A stretch of 64,000 bases of DNA from positions 22,191,021-22,255,020 of the forward strand of contig CM030718.1 of the NCBI GenBank assembly GCA_017979445.1, read 5' to 3'. The notes beneath the pieces are model-generated. The model searched no databases and was not told the DNA's origin. It saw only the letters and a list, made by a program, of their open reading frames with translations. The position numbers were made by a program, and so were the translations under genes. Shown here one piece after another: positions 48,363-60,053 of this stretch (the stretch's first letter is position 1; each line of letters starts with the position of its first letter). Source of the DNA: Akebia trifoliata (taxonomy: Eukaryota; Streptophyta; Magnoliopsida; Ranunculales; Lardizabalaceae).

Positions 48363-49508
48363 CCAACACATTTATTTGTGCATTGCATCAATTATCATAA
48401 AAGAATAATAATTTGGACATTAAGGAATGAAAATTGATAGTTCTTCATAAACTTCAACTCCTTAATTCTTTTTATAATTTTCTTAATTATTATTTGTTTA
48501 TTTAATTTTCATAATTTCTTATTTCAGTTCATAGATTACAATTTTTATATAAAATTTGATTTTAAGCTCTTTTGTATTTAATTCTTTTTTATTTTTGTTA
48601 AAAATTGATAACCCTCATTTTCCTGTGGATTCGACTCTTATTTGTCATAACAATTAAGGATATTTAATTTGTCCCATCACATAAATTAAATACAGATTTT
48701 ATGATGAACACTTTCAAAGAATTCATTCTCTTTCAAATCCTCTCTACTCTCATGCCTTATTAATAATTCAAATACAAAAAATAATTCGATGCGAAAAAAA
48801 ATTGAGTTTTATTCAATTTTGTAGTGTAAAAATCTAGTCAAACATTTGCTATGCAACAAACATGCAACATTTGATTTATGCGTAGATTATATTTCACACA
48901 TAAAAAATACGAAAACAAAAAATTTGCCTCCATCAAATAAGATAATTCGAAAATTCAAATAGAGTTAGAAAATAACAACTATTTTTTTCCTGTTAAAACT
49001 ATATTAAAAGGTGCTAGAATGACATAATCGCATTTTATATCAATAAAACCTTTATTTTGTTAAAAATTCTTAATATAAAATAAGGGTAAATCAATAAAGT
49101 GCAAAAAAGACAAGAATAAATTATTAGTTAAAAAGAAAGAGGCTCATTGATGGTCAAAATTTTATAAAATGTAAGAGTAAAGTGGATAAAAGATAAGAGT
49201 AAAGTACAGAAAATTCGTGACTTTTTTGTCGAATGGAAAATCGAATTGTTAACAAGGCTCTCACTCTCTCTCAAAATCTATTGTATTTTCTTTTTCAAAA
49301 TTCATACTTTCTTAGTACTACTCACAAAATCATTACTCATCATCATCCATTCAAGGTGATTGAAGTCCTAGGTGATTTTAAGACGACTTCAAAGTGGTTT
49401 TTGAAACCTAGATGATTGAAGTTTGGGTGATTGAAGTTCATGACCTAGATAATTCCGATGTGATTTGTCTTTAATAATAATATTATATTAATTTAGAATT
49501 TATGAATG

Positions 49509-49511
<3 letters not shown>
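48363..49511. other. AT-rich spacer, nothing recognised
   Basis: Highly AT-rich, without ORFs bearing domains and without TIR or LTR structure. Confidence 0.45.

Positions 49512-49579
<68 letters not shown>
49512..49579. repeat. (TA)n microsatellite flanking the gene-capturing element
   Basis: Nearly pure TA over about 68 bases. The counterpart at the other end of the element is at 55102-55113. Confidence 0.95.
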
Positions 49580-50639
49580 GGGGGCGGTTCGACGTCCGTC
49601 TTAGAAACCATATGAGAAATCGATGTTTCTCATTCGTTGGATGGAAAGAAAACAACGGTGCAGACGCATTCTCACGTCTCTTCCAATTCAGAAATTAAAA
49701 AAAAAACTCCCTCTTTTTTTTTATAACTTACTATCTGTTTTATTAAACGAATTTCTCTCAACAGAAAGAAAACACCTTTCATTTTTCTCTCGACAGAAAT
49801 CCAACCCTTCGTCTCTCCTCTGAACACTAAAACCCAACTCTTCGTTTCTCAATCAACTGAAAATCCAACCTTCGTCTCTTCTCTCGACAAAAAACCCATC
49901 TCTAAATCCAACTCTCTTCTTTCGACAGAAACCCAACCCTTCGTCTCTCATCTGAACATTGAAACCCATCTCATTTCGAACACTTCGTCGATTGGTAGGG
50001 GATCCTAACTCTCTATTTCTATTAAAAGAATTTCTCTCTCTCTCTCTCTCTCGTCTTGACAGAAACCCAACCCCTTCGTCTCGACAGAAAACCCAACCCA
50101 TTCGTCTCAACAGGAAACCCTTCGTCTCTCGGGGATGTCTCTCTCTCGATCAATTGACGGCTCTCTCGATTGATGATTTCAAAGAACCTGAACTTTCTTT
50201 GGTACTAGCAGAGGTGACCTTTGATCCCAAATTTTTTACATAAAAAAATTTGATTTTATCTGGGTTTGATCGTTAATGCATTTTTATATTTAATGATAGA
50301 TGGACATGGGTTGGATTTGTTATTAATTTTTTATCAGTTTCTTTGATATTAGCTGTGATGGATCTATCCTTTATGAGTTGTTAGTCTTTTTGACTCACCA
50401 AATCTTTTAAAATTGCTAAGCTTTGAGCAAGTGCTTCTGTGACCCCTAACTTCTTTAATGACCATTAAAAGTCCTTAATATGACATTAGTGTAAGAATAA
50501 TTATTTGGATACCTAAGAGAGATTCTTTACAAAGACTAAGGATATAACTACTAGATGGCTTCCTTAGGTTTGCTTTCTTATTTTTTGCTATATTATATGC
50601 TCTGATCTTTCCTATTTCCCTTCCCATTTGCATTGTAAT

Positions 50640-50765
50640 TTTGTTGATGTAATTAACTTTGATGGATTGAAAGCTGTTGGGGAAAGTGTCCAAAAATTAT
50701 TGCAACAACATTATTGGCACAATAGATCTTTTGGAAGTCATGGCGCTTATGGGTGTAAAAAGGTA
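50640..50765 (+). pseudogene. Unidentified captured exon-like segment
   Basis: Open and protein-like: KAVGESVQKLLQQHYW and SFGSHGAYGCKK, ending at a GTATTA donor-like site. It precedes the ABCE1 exon by about 90 bases. Source gene not recognised. Confidence 0.35.
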
Positions 50766-50854
50766 TTAATTTCATCATGTCTACTTAATCTAGGTTGTCA
50801 AATTATTTTAGATTTTATAAATCTGTGGTGATAATTATTGTGGTTTATATGCAG

Positions 50855-50937
50855 CTTGCAGATATTCATCTGATAGATGAACCGAGTGCTTATCTTAACT
50901 CAGAGCAACGTATTGTTGCTTCAAAAGTCATAAAGCG
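50855..50937 (+). pseudogene. Captured exon of ABCE1/RLI (ribosome-recycling ABC ATPase)
   Basis: After a TATGCAG acceptor the translation is LADIHLIDEPSAYL then NSEQRIVASKVIKR. This matches the Walker B and D-loop region of the second ATPase domain of ABCE1 (usual plant text LIDEPSAYLDSEQR), with Asp replaced by Asn in the D-loop. Flanking ABCE1 exons are absent. Confidence 0.8.
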
Positions 50938-51285
50938 TATAATATGGTTCCATGACTTGGACCTTATTAATATTTTAACAATCAAAAGCATCAAACTTAG
51001 TCATGGCTCTTTTCTTATTAGCTCTTCCAGGTATGGTTCTTTACTCTATATTAGTATATGTTCTTGTAGTCTCTATAGAGAAATTTATCAAACCAATCTG
51101 TATTGAGTCTTCTTTTACATGTAAATTTTTTGTTTATGATGTTTTATTATTGTAATTATTTATTTATTTATTGTAGATGTACTGCTGAGGTTTCAACTAA
51201 AGGTAAGTCTCATCCTAAATTTCAACCAAGAAAAAATTATAATATATGATGAGTCTTAACTGTCACTAATTATTATTTTGAACAG

Positions 51286-51370
51286 ATCTAAGATGATAAC
51301 TTCGGGAGCTGAGAATAAAGACTGCAAGTGTGAATCAAACTGCACCTGTGACCCTTGCAATTGCAAATGA
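51286..51370 (+). pseudogene. Captured last exon of a type-2 metallothionein with 3' UTR
   Basis: After a TTGAACAG acceptor the frame ends ENKDCKCESNCTCDPCNCK-stop, the Cys-rich C-terminal domain of plant type-2 metallothioneins (CKC-x3-C-x-C-x2-C-x-C). The stop TGA is at 51368-51370, followed by 3'-UTR-like sequence to about 51590. The N-terminal Cys domain (MSCCGG type) is missing. A short exon-like piece at 51178-51203, ending at GTAAGT, precedes it. Confidence 0.8.
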
Positions 51371-51599
51371 AGTAGATGGTCAAAAGAAAACATATTTATG
51401 TCTCATCACATTTAGTATATATTTGTATAGGGTCTCTGGTGGGAAGGTGTGGGAGTCCTTTTAAAGTCCTTGCTTGAAGCCGTTTGTCCGTGTTTACTAT
51501 GTATATTTGTATCTTTTCTTGTATAAAGAAATGGCAAATACTTTGTCATGTATGTGGGTGGGATGAATAAAACGTGAATGGCTTGTGTTTATGTTTTCC

Positions 51600-53059
51600 T
51601 ATTATTTTCTATGTCGATCTGATCAACTTCCAAGTTCCAATCCCTGGATATGCTAGATAGCCCAACCAGATTCGAATGAATTTTTTTTTATTATAACAAA
51701 GGAACAACATATCCAATTTAAATTGAACTTCATTCAGTTTCAAGAACCAGTGAACCAAATATGGAATCAAATTTGATCTTGTTTTAGAGCTAGGTCGTCG
51801 CATAATTAAATATTTCCAAAATGAAGAGTTATCTTACTGTCCATAGGCTCCCAAATCCTATATAAGAAGAAAATGAGGAAATAACATTTATGAGATTTGT
51901 GGGATATGATGATCTTTCCCACATTTCTTCCATAGGGCAGAGTGCCCTTTCAACTATTTGTATCTTCTTTTCAATAATCAAGGAATCAAACAGTTCACCT
52001 AAGATGACGAGTTTATAACATGGATGAATCACCCAAGAAGATTATTCTTTTCAATAATCAAGGAATCAAACACAATAATGTTGACAATGTGTAATGATGG
52101 GACTAACTTGGAATAATGTCAAATAGGTTCAAGAAAAATATGGAGAAAAAGCATAAAATGCCAGATTTCAGAATTTACATAAAGTATTACTCCAACCAAT
52201 TGTTTTGACATCTTACAAAGCAATAACCCATTCAAAAAATGAAAATAGGCCCATTGTAATTCCATAAGGAATCTACTTTCTTGTGCTTATAGCATCTTTG
52301 AGTCATCATGTGCTCTTGCCATATCACCACAACACCTTGCCACAGCACCACCAACACCCAATCTTTTTGCCAGAGCATCACCAACACCCAACATAACAGC
52401 AGAACAACATTCGCTCAATTGAACAACAACATTAGTACCACCACCCTTGTATTCTTCAATAGAACTAGGCAGTTGTTGCTATCTTCACCATGTCGGCTCC
52501 AATACCTTGTATTCTAGCCGCTAGATCACCAAGGGATTAGTACCAATGGAGTAACTTTGTAGAATAGAATTGTGTACACCTGAACCGATAAGTAATGTTC
52601 TTAAATCGACCAAGCAATCCAAGATGAATACATACATAAAAAGGATTAAGGGAGCAAATAACAATTACCAAACCGATTTTTCTTTAAACAGTAAAATAAA
52701 AAGCACATGCAACCTTCACATTCCTATTTCAGTGTATAGCGTTATGAGTGAAAAATATGGGATCAATACTTTGTATCTTATTTGAAAATCTCATTTTCAC
52801 AATGAAACTGTAGAATTTAGGGCTCACTCATGATAAATGTTATCTAAGATAAAATGAATAGAACAAAAAGAATATTAAAAAAAAAAAAATTGATTTTAAA
52901 GTTTCAAATATTTAAGCAACTGGAGCAAGAAGTAAAATATGTATGTCAACACCAGCTAGGAGGAGGAACCAAAACATTTACAAATTATAAAGTCACATAA
53001 TACCTCCAACAAGATATATCATATATATATATATATATATTTATAAAGTCACATAATAC
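51600..53059. other. P1 interior, no identified gene
   Basis: AT-rich, with a CA-rich stretch at 52310-52450. Possibly intron or flanking DNA carried with captured fragments. A direct repeat 'ttttcaataatcaaggaatcaaaca' occurs at about 51968 and about 52044. Another, 'aagtcacataatacctccaacaaga', occurs at about 52990 and about 53047 around a (TA)n. Confidence 0.4.
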
Positions 53060-53247
53060 CTCCAACAAGAAGCTGGATACTTCCATCAGTCATTCTTAAT
53101 AACATATAGGGATCAGCTATAGAAATAGATGACACAGTCAAACTAGTAGGGACTTCAGAATTTGGTGTTCCAAAGCTTAAATTTTGAGTCATATAAGAGC
53201 CATCAAGAACACGAGCTCCACGTGCAAAAACCTGGATAACTCGCCGC
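53060..53247 (-). pseudogene. Captured exon of CPSF160 (polyadenylation factor subunit)
   Basis: The minus-strand exon has a CTCCAG acceptor and a GTATTA donor. It reads RRVIQVFARGARVLDGSYMT, then VSSISIADPYMLLRMTDGSI and QLLVGG. This matches the middle of plant CPSF160, where the RRRVIQVFEHGARILDG and SIADPYVLLRMTD segments occur in the same order. The frame is open through the exon, so capture is fairly recent or constrained. Confidence 0.8.
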
Positions 53248-53788
53248 CTGGAGAAAACACATGTTAAGTCTAGAAAACTCCCACACATGTTATAGGAATG
53301 CTAACAAGCTATGTACACCATGGAAACATACACATACATCTGTGTTTGGTACAATGCCTTTTGAGTAGCCCAAAATGCCTACACATCCGTAAACATGTAT
53401 TATGATATAATATTTTAACTAGATTTAACTCTATGATTCTATTCAAATAGTAGTAAAATATATATATATATAAAGTAAAAGAAGAAAACATTTCTATATA
53501 TCATAACTCAAGAAACCTATGTTTCTAATATCAATTCATGGTTATAAATTAGTATTTGGAATCTGGATTATACCAAACTCTCATTGCATAGAAATTCAGT
53601 AAAATAAACCAATTTTTAATACACATGTTACATCAATACAACCTAAAGCTCAAAGTGAGCGAAACATCTCCAATGATAGATTGAATATATAGGTCGAGAT
53701 AAAAGTTTCATGGACTTTGAAACAACAATGCATTATAAGTTAAATGGTTCATAAAATGTTTTTACTGTTTAAAATCAACCATACTCAC

Positions 53789-53890
53789 CTATACGCTGAA
53801 ATCACAGCATCCACTCCAATAGTAACTGCACAATAGTAATGCTCACTGGATTGTCCAACAATTTCAGAATGGTTTAAATTAATAAAACCT
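53789..53890 (-). pseudogene. Unidentified captured exon
   Basis: Minus-strand frame NLNHSEIVGQSSEHYYCAV, then TIGVDAVISAYR, ends at a GTGAGT donor (53788-53783). It is clearly protein-like. I do not recognise the family and it is not part of CPSF160. Confidence 0.45.
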
Positions 53891-54169
53891 TGGAATTAAA
53901 AAAATGTAAGCAAATCACATTCAAAATAAACATGCTTGATATTCCATATGAATGTAAAACTCTGTTGGAAAATCTCAAGAACCTTCTTTAAGTTTCCAAA
54001 TGTGCTGGAATTGGGTAATGGTATTGTAGAATGGGACATTTTGCATGTAGAACAAGGTTGAGAGTGGGGCAAGAGCAAGTATTTTCGAGTTATGAGTGTG
54101 AAGCAGAAAACTATATTGATTTTGCCCCAAAAAACAAGGTTGGGTTTCATGTATACAACTTCTTCTGAT

Positions 54170-54287
54170 TGGTTTTGTTGAAAATTTCTACAAGGTTAGT
54201 TTTGGTTTGAAACCTGGAGCAGTTGGAAACACAACTGATTTCAAGGAAGCAAATAAGAAACTTGAATGGGGCTTGAAAAAGGCATGA
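54170..54287 (+). pseudogene. Unidentified captured C-terminal exon
   Basis: Open frame LLIGFVENFYKVSFGLKPGA, then VGNTTDFKEANKKLEWGLKK, and stop TGA at 54285-54287. Protein-like, in the opposite orientation to the CPSF160 fragment. Source not recognised. Confidence 0.35.
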
Positions 54288-55101
54288 TTTTATTATAATG
54301 CTAGAGATTTTATTTTGATTTGTAGCAATGTTTTGTCGTTTTATATACCTAGTGTTCTAATAGATTCAATATGTCCCAGATTGTTGGTGGATCTAAACAT
54401 ACTCTACACTAAGCATAGTTATCATTAAATATAAAAATACATTAACGATCAAATCCAAAAATACTCAGTAATGGATAAAACCTAGATAAAATCAATTTTT
54501 TATGTAAAAAATTTGGGATCGAAGGTCACCTCTGCGAGTACCAAAATTGTTCGGGTTTTTTGAAATTGTCGATCAATCAAGAGAGAAATATCAATGTAGT
54601 TGCTCCTACTTCTCTTTGGGTTTTCTTACCGATTGAAAGAGTTTTACAATCTCTTGAAGCTTTGATGGGAGATCCTCGTTGGATTGCAGAGAAGAACTAA
54701 GAGAAGAAGGAGAAGATGAAGAAGAAGCTTTGATGGGTTTATAGGGGGTGATTGAGAGAGAGAGAATATGTGATATTCTCCCTATTCCCTATGATTTTAG
54801 TCGATCGAGAGAGATGAAGGGTTGGGTTTTCAGTGATCGAAGGAAAACGAAGGTTGAGTTTTCAGTGCTCGAAAGAAAACGAAAGTTGGGTTTTTTGTCG
54901 AAAGGAAAACAAAGGGTTGGGTAGAAACAGAGAGAGTTAGTTAAAAAAAAATCAAGAGAGCTTTTTTAAAATTTCTAAAACTCCATTTCTAAATTGGAAG
55001 AGACGTGAGAATGCGTCTGCACCGCTGTTTTCTCTCCATCCAATGAATAGGAAACATCGATTTCTCATGTGGTATCTAAGACAGACGTCGAACCGCCCCC
55101 A

Positions 55102-55801
55102 TATATATATATACATTGTTTGATAAATTTTCTAAAAATGATTGAATAATGAATTACAATATACTTATATAGTATAAGTTTTTTTTTTTTTTTGGTGTGG
55201 AAATAATCCTAGGATTTTAGGATTTAAGTGATTTATTTAATTTTAGTTTTAAAAATGATGATTAATTTTATTTTAGTTTTCACACCTAAAAGCATTCGAT
55301 GTGACAATGGGAGTTTCATGAGCAAGTTACCCGAGTGAAGTAACTAAAGGACTAGGTCAACTATTTAAGTTCCGGGGAAAGAAAGGTGTAGTTGGCATAT
55401 TGTGTATATAGATGTATGGCTAGACCTAACTGCCCCAAGCTTCCTACGTACCCGAGGGGATCAAGTCATAACGTAGTTCTTGCTTTCATACTTTGTCGAA
55501 ATATCTTCTTTACCATCAATTGAATGATGCTATGATGGTGGATTACAAAACTTGTATAAAGTAAGTTTTTTTGCAGTAATAAATCTAAGATTTAAAGTTT
55601 TTATCTAATTTTGTCTATTGGAGTTCAATTAAAATCATAAGTGTTTTCAATACGATTTGGAGGTATTTTTTTTTTAATAATGAAGTTGTTTCTTTTAGGA
55701 TTTAAAGTTTTTATCTAAATTTGTCTATTCAAGCTTGATTGAAGCCCTTGATGATTCAATGTGATTTGTAGGTTATATATATATATATATATATATATAT
55801 A
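55102..55801. other. Spacer between P1 and the palindromic element
   Basis: Contains TA runs at both ends and an Ogre/Tat-UTR-like motif at about 55440-55480 ('cctacgtacccgaggggatc', 'aagtcataacgtagttct'). That suggests a fragment of another Gypsy element. No ORF. Confidence 0.45.
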
Positions 55802-56155
55802 GGATCACGTTCAATGGCAAACTTTTTGGCAAAACATTTTTCAAAACATGAGTTAGAAGTTTTGGAATGGGCTGATTTTTAGTGAGGATGATTTCTATAG
55901 TGAGGCGATCATCATCACCAAAAATCAGCCCATTCCAAAACTTCTAACCCCATCAAAAACAGTTTACAAAAAATGAACGGTCCACGATTTTCCAACTTGT
56001 AAACATGGGTTAGAAGTTTTGGAATGGGCTGATTTTTGGTGAGGATGATCTCCTCATCGTAGAGATCATCCTCACCAAATATCAGCCCATTCCAAAACTT
56101 CTAACTCATGTTTTGAAAAATGTTTTGCCAAAAAGTTAGCCATTGAACGCTACCC
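55802..56155. mobile_element. Double-hairpin MITE, complete copy 1
   Basis: 354 bp within (TA)n. Outer inverted ends GGATCACGTTCAATGGC and (inverted) GGGTAGCGTTCAATGGC, extending about 58 bases. Between them are two separate palindromes of about 100 bases each whose arms read GTTAGAAGTTTTGGAATGGG, plus a 58-base spacer. No ORF. Confidence 0.85.
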
Positions 56156-56339
56156 ATATATATATATATGGGGGGCGATCGCTGGCTAACGGATTGGCGA
56201 ACGGATTGGCAAACGGAAATGATCCGTTGGATCTAACGATATCGAACGGACAGGATTTAATCTCACACGAACTGTTTAAGTTATAAAGTTAAGGGTTATT
56301 TATTGCGCCATCCCTTAATTTATCGTTATTTCGTGCTTC

Positions 56340-56775
56340 CTCCCTCTCCTCTTTAAACTAGAGATAACAGAACAGAGAGTTCTCATTCTCTTCGAAGAGA
56401 ACTCTCTCTGGCTCTCTCTTCTCACTCTCTTCGAACTCGTTGCTCTCACACGATCATTCTCTCACGCTCTCTCTCACTCTCGCTACCTCTCTCTCTCTCT
56501 CGCCCTATTCCTCGCTGAAACCCTCGCACAAACGGCTCACTCGCTGTCTCCCTTTCTCTCTCTCTCTCTCTAACTCTCGTTGCCTCCCTCTCTCACTCTC
56601 GCTGCCTCTCTCTCTCTCTCTCGCCCTATTCATCGTTGAAACCCTCGCACGAACAACTTTCGTTCTCATTCTCTCTCGCACGAACACGAACACGAACGGG
56701 ACCCTATTCCTTCCTGCAACTCCATCTCACGAACATGAATGGCTGCCAATCTCTCGCCCTATTTGACAGAACTGT
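56340..56775 (+). promoter_or_regulatory. CT-rich leader of P2 forward arm with splice donor
   Basis: Long (CT)n and (TCTC) tracts interrupted by unique text. It has the look of a pyrimidine-rich 5' UTR and ends ...GACAGAACT at GTAAGT. An open frame through the (CT)n tract encodes only Ser/Leu repeats and should not be taken as a gene. Inverted copy at 61470-61920; third copy at 62650-63090. Confidence 0.45.
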
Positions 56776-57862
56776 AAGTTTTTTTTTTCAATTTTTTCTT
56801 TTTTGGAAATTTCTCAGATATTGTATGGTATTATTCTATGAACATGACTAATTTATTCATTCATTCGTGAAGTCAAAAAAATCTGGATTTATTGTGATTT
56901 GATTTTCGATTTTATTTATTGTGATTTTAGTTTCAGATTTTTTGTAGACAATAAATCAGGAATTATTTAGGGGTTTTTTTTTCCGATTTAATTTTTTTTG
57001 GGTTATTTATTTTCTATCTGATCATCATGTTATGATTTTATTTGTTTAAGGGTTTTTTTTTCCGATTTTATTTATTGTGATGCATTTGTTTTAAATCTGG
57101 ATACTTATTTAAAAAAATTCTGATTTTTGATTTGGGTAGCTAATCAATTATGGAAAAAGAATGCCACTTTTCTATGTACTGGATCAATTATGGAAAAAGA
57201 ATGCATACCTTTCTTATCTTGTTTTCTGTTTACCTTATTTATGGTGCATCAGGCATGAATTCTATGGCTTTTGCTCTGTGATTTAGGAAACTATCTCAAG
57301 TTTTAATTTGTAGAAGACCTCACTCTAGTATTGGACAAGACACGATATGATTTTGTGTGTGTGTATTTCTATATGTTTTATGAGCCTATCTTCTCTTTAA
57401 TGTGAAAAATATCCAACTTCTACTGTTTATATAGTTAAACAAATGACTAGTAACTAGTGTTAATGATATGTAAACGACATATTGTATGAGCCTACCTTCT
57501 CTTTATTGTGATAAATATCCAACCTCTAGTATTTATATTGTCAAAAGATTTTTCTAGTGCTTAATGATACGTAATTTTAGGTAGTTCTATGAGTGAAAGC
57601 TTTTCTGTTGCATCCCATAGTTGTGAATTAGCCACTTAGTTCTTATTTTATCCTCCACTTGTTAGTGCACCGGTTTAATTATGGATAAATTATTGGTCCA
57701 CAGTTTTAGCTTGATCACTATATCATTGATTTTTCTGTTATTTAATTTTTTTCGTGCTGAATTTTTTCCATATGTTCTTTTGCATTGAACTTCTGTTATT
57801 TAATTCTTTATGCTTGATTCCTTGGTGACTCGAGATATTTTGATCCTTCATGTGATGTGCAG

Positions 57863-58197
57863 TTGGCAGTAGATTGCAAGAGCTTGCACTCTCTCTTTCA
57901 CTTAAGTGTTTGTGTTTCGATTTTTTGGGGACATCTTTGGATGAAAGTTCTGAAGAGTTTGGTTCTGTCCAGGTACAAATTAACAGTTAAATGATACATT
58001 CATTTCACTTGGTCTTCTAGTTTTAAGTGTGACAAATTGAGTTGTGAAATTTTTTTCTTTATTGAACTATGAAAGCTTCAATCACTCTGGTTATCTCACA
58101 GATTCCATCTTCTTGGAGGTCAGTCCTGGAGGATCCTTCAACCCCGCAGATTTTTTTTGATTACTATGCAATCACCAAGCCCCCTCTTTCAAAGGAG
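57863..58197 (+). pseudogene. Captured exportin-7-like exons, forward arm
   Basis: Exon 57863-57972 (acceptor TGCAG, donor GTACAA) reads SRLQELALSLSLKCLCFDFL, then GTSLDESSEEFGSVQ. Exon 58102-58197 (acceptor CACAG, donor GTTAGA) reads IPSSWRSVLEDPSTPQIFFD, then YYAITKPPLSKE. Both match a central region of the nuclear transport receptor exportin 7 in order and phase. The exons are open and the intron between them is retained, so DNA rather than mRNA was captured. Confidence 0.8.
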
Positions 58198-58459
58198 GTT
58201 AGATTATAGTAGTTTTAACTCTCAGTCTGTTTTTTGTGGTTGTTCTTCTTTCAAACTTCTTTTCTCATCTATCTCAGTCTATTAAATGTCTTAACTCTCA
58301 ATGTGTTTTATTTATGGTTTTGATTAGTTTTGGTACTTGCTTAGGAGCTAGTACAGTTAATTGATGCACTATTTTGTTTATATTTCTTGCTTGGTAAGTT
58401 ACATGTGAATTGAATTACACATACCTTACAATAACTAAGTACTTTTTTTTTTGGTGCAG

Positions 58460-58702
58460 ATTTATGGTGGGGTGTTCGTGAACAATATTCTTGGTTTATC
58501 TATTCTTCTATCACTGATTTATGTTCAAGACTTGCAATGAGTTTTCTCAGCCGAAGTGTTGATTGTTCTTAGTATTTGTGCTATAATGGGTCTTCTTACT
58601 AGTCTCCGCTCCAGATTCCCACTTTGAACATGCTTCATAGCCTACCTTTTGTACCCATTATCTTTGGTGTTGATTTATGTTCTCAACTATGTTTTCAACT
58701 AG
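58460..58702 (+). pseudogene. Captured C-terminal exon of an NCL-type Na+/Ca2+ exchanger, forward arm
   Basis: After a GGTGCAG acceptor the frame reads IYGGVFVNNILGLSILLSLI, then a stop at 58538-58540, FSAEVLIVLSICAIMG, FPL and a stop, then TCFIAYLLYPLSLVLIYVLN, ending at TAG 58700-58702. This matches the last membrane helices of plant sodium/calcium exchanger NCL-type (cation/Ca2+ exchanger) proteins; the family call is from memory. Two Trp codons appear to have become TGA. Confidence 0.6.
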
Positions 58703-58846
58703 TCTTAGAGTTACAGAAGGTGAACATTTGATGGATGAGGCGATGGCTAAGCGATGGATAATGGGCCAGCCTTCTTTTTCTTTTTCTTTATTTTCTTGAA
58801 TATGTAAATTAAGGAGCATTCCCCTTTTGCATTTGTATTTTTATTT

Positions 58847-59404
58847 TGATTCTCATTTTGATAGAATGTTTCAGTCGAGAGAAAAATTAAGTTGGTCTCA
58901 ACCAAAACGATCCAAACATTTCAAAACAGTGCAAAACATTCAATACTTCGAGGTCAGTAGTGTTTTGTGGCAATGTTAGCCAAAGTATAAAAAAAATTCA
59001 AATCTCTTAGAATTGTGCAGAGCTTGTGAAATTATTAGCCACTGACTTTTAGGCTCGTTTTAGTACACATGAGAGAATTTTTTTTTAGAGTCTTGATAAT
59101 ATGACTCGTCAGGTCGCATACTTAATTGACTCACTGATATGACAAGTTAGAGAATCGTAAATCTGTATGCCTCGGGATTTTTATTATAGTGGATGGTAAT
59201 GCTATTCCTCAAGAGCTTGCGAAAATAATCTCCGATTATGTAATCTGTAACTATACTCGTGTAGTTCTTACTGAGTAAAACCAGCCTACCAAAAAATAAA
59301 TAAACAAAACTGAATTGGCATGTGCTGAAGATTATTTTGTTTGGGAGATTTTCCAAAAGCTCATGACATTTAGTCTATAAATTGATTTGCCTTGACATTG
59401 TATT
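58847..59404. other. Spacer (loop) of the palindromic element
   Basis: 558 bases, AT-rich. It contains 59088-59180, a fragment of the MITE family at 23356-23573 ('tcttgataatatgactcgtc', 'aggtcgcata'). No ORF with a domain. Confidence 0.6.
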
Positions 59405-59549
59405 AAATAAAAATACAAATGCAAAAGGGGAATGCTCCTTAATTTACATATTCAAGAAAAAAACGAAAAAGAAAAAGAAGGCTGGTCCATTATCCATCGC
59501 TTAGCCATTGCCTCCTCCATCAAATGTTCACCTTCTATAACTCCTAAGA

Positions 59550-59792
59550 CCAGTTGAAAACATAGTTGAGAACATAAATCAACACCAAAGATAATGGGTA
59601 CAAAAGGTAGGCTATGAAGCATGTTCAAAGTGGGAATCTGGAACTGAGGCTAGTAAGAAGACCCATTATAGCACAAATACTAAGAACAATCAACACTTCG
59701 GCTGAGAAATCCCATTGCAAGTCTTGAACATAAATCAGTGATAGAAGAATAGATAAACCAAGAATATTGTTCACGAACACCCCACCATAAAT
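59550..59792 (-). pseudogene. Captured NCL-type exchanger exon, inverted arm
   Basis: Inverted counterpart of 58460-58702. At the site of the first stop in the forward arm this copy keeps TGG (59712-59714), reading DLQWDFSAEV, so it is nearer to the source gene. It retains the later TGA and has lost the terminal TAG (TGG here). Confidence 0.6.
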
Positions 59793-60053
59793 CTGCACAA
59801 AAAAAAAAGTACTTAGTTATTGTAAAGTATGTGTAGTTCAATTCACATATAACTTACCAAGCAAGAAATATAAACAAAATAGTGCATCAATTAACTGTAC
59901 TAGCTCCTAAGCAAGTACCAAAACTAATCAAAACCATAAATAAAACACATTGAGAGTTAAGACATTTAATAGACTGAGATAGATGAGAAAAGAAGTTTGA
60001 AAGAAGAACAACCACAAAAAACAGACTGAGAGTTAAAACTACTATAATCTAAC

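Larger units (their letters stand above)
49580..55101. mobile_element. Gene-capturing TIR element P1 (about 5.5 kb) in a (TA)n site
   Basis: The left end GGGGGCGGTTCGACGTCCGT and the inverted right end GGGGGCGGTTCGACGTCTGT start inverted repeats that are about 90% alike over the first 120 bases. They resume at 50175-50300 and 54420-54560 ('gcagaggtgacctt', 'atcccaaattttttacat'), so the TIR region is about 0.7 kb. Inside are exon fragments of several unrelated genes in both orientations. No transposase ORF is seen. The structure is that of a Pack-type element (Pack-MULE-like), but the TSD is hidden in the TA repeat, so the superfamily is not proven. Confidence 0.75.

Noticed and set aside
56440..56766. 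Open frame through the CT-rich leader (also 61559-61822 and 62753-63151)
   Set aside because: Low-complexity Ser/Leu or Arg/Glu translation of (CT)n/(GA)n with no domain. It appears in all three copies only because the repeat has a period that avoids stops.
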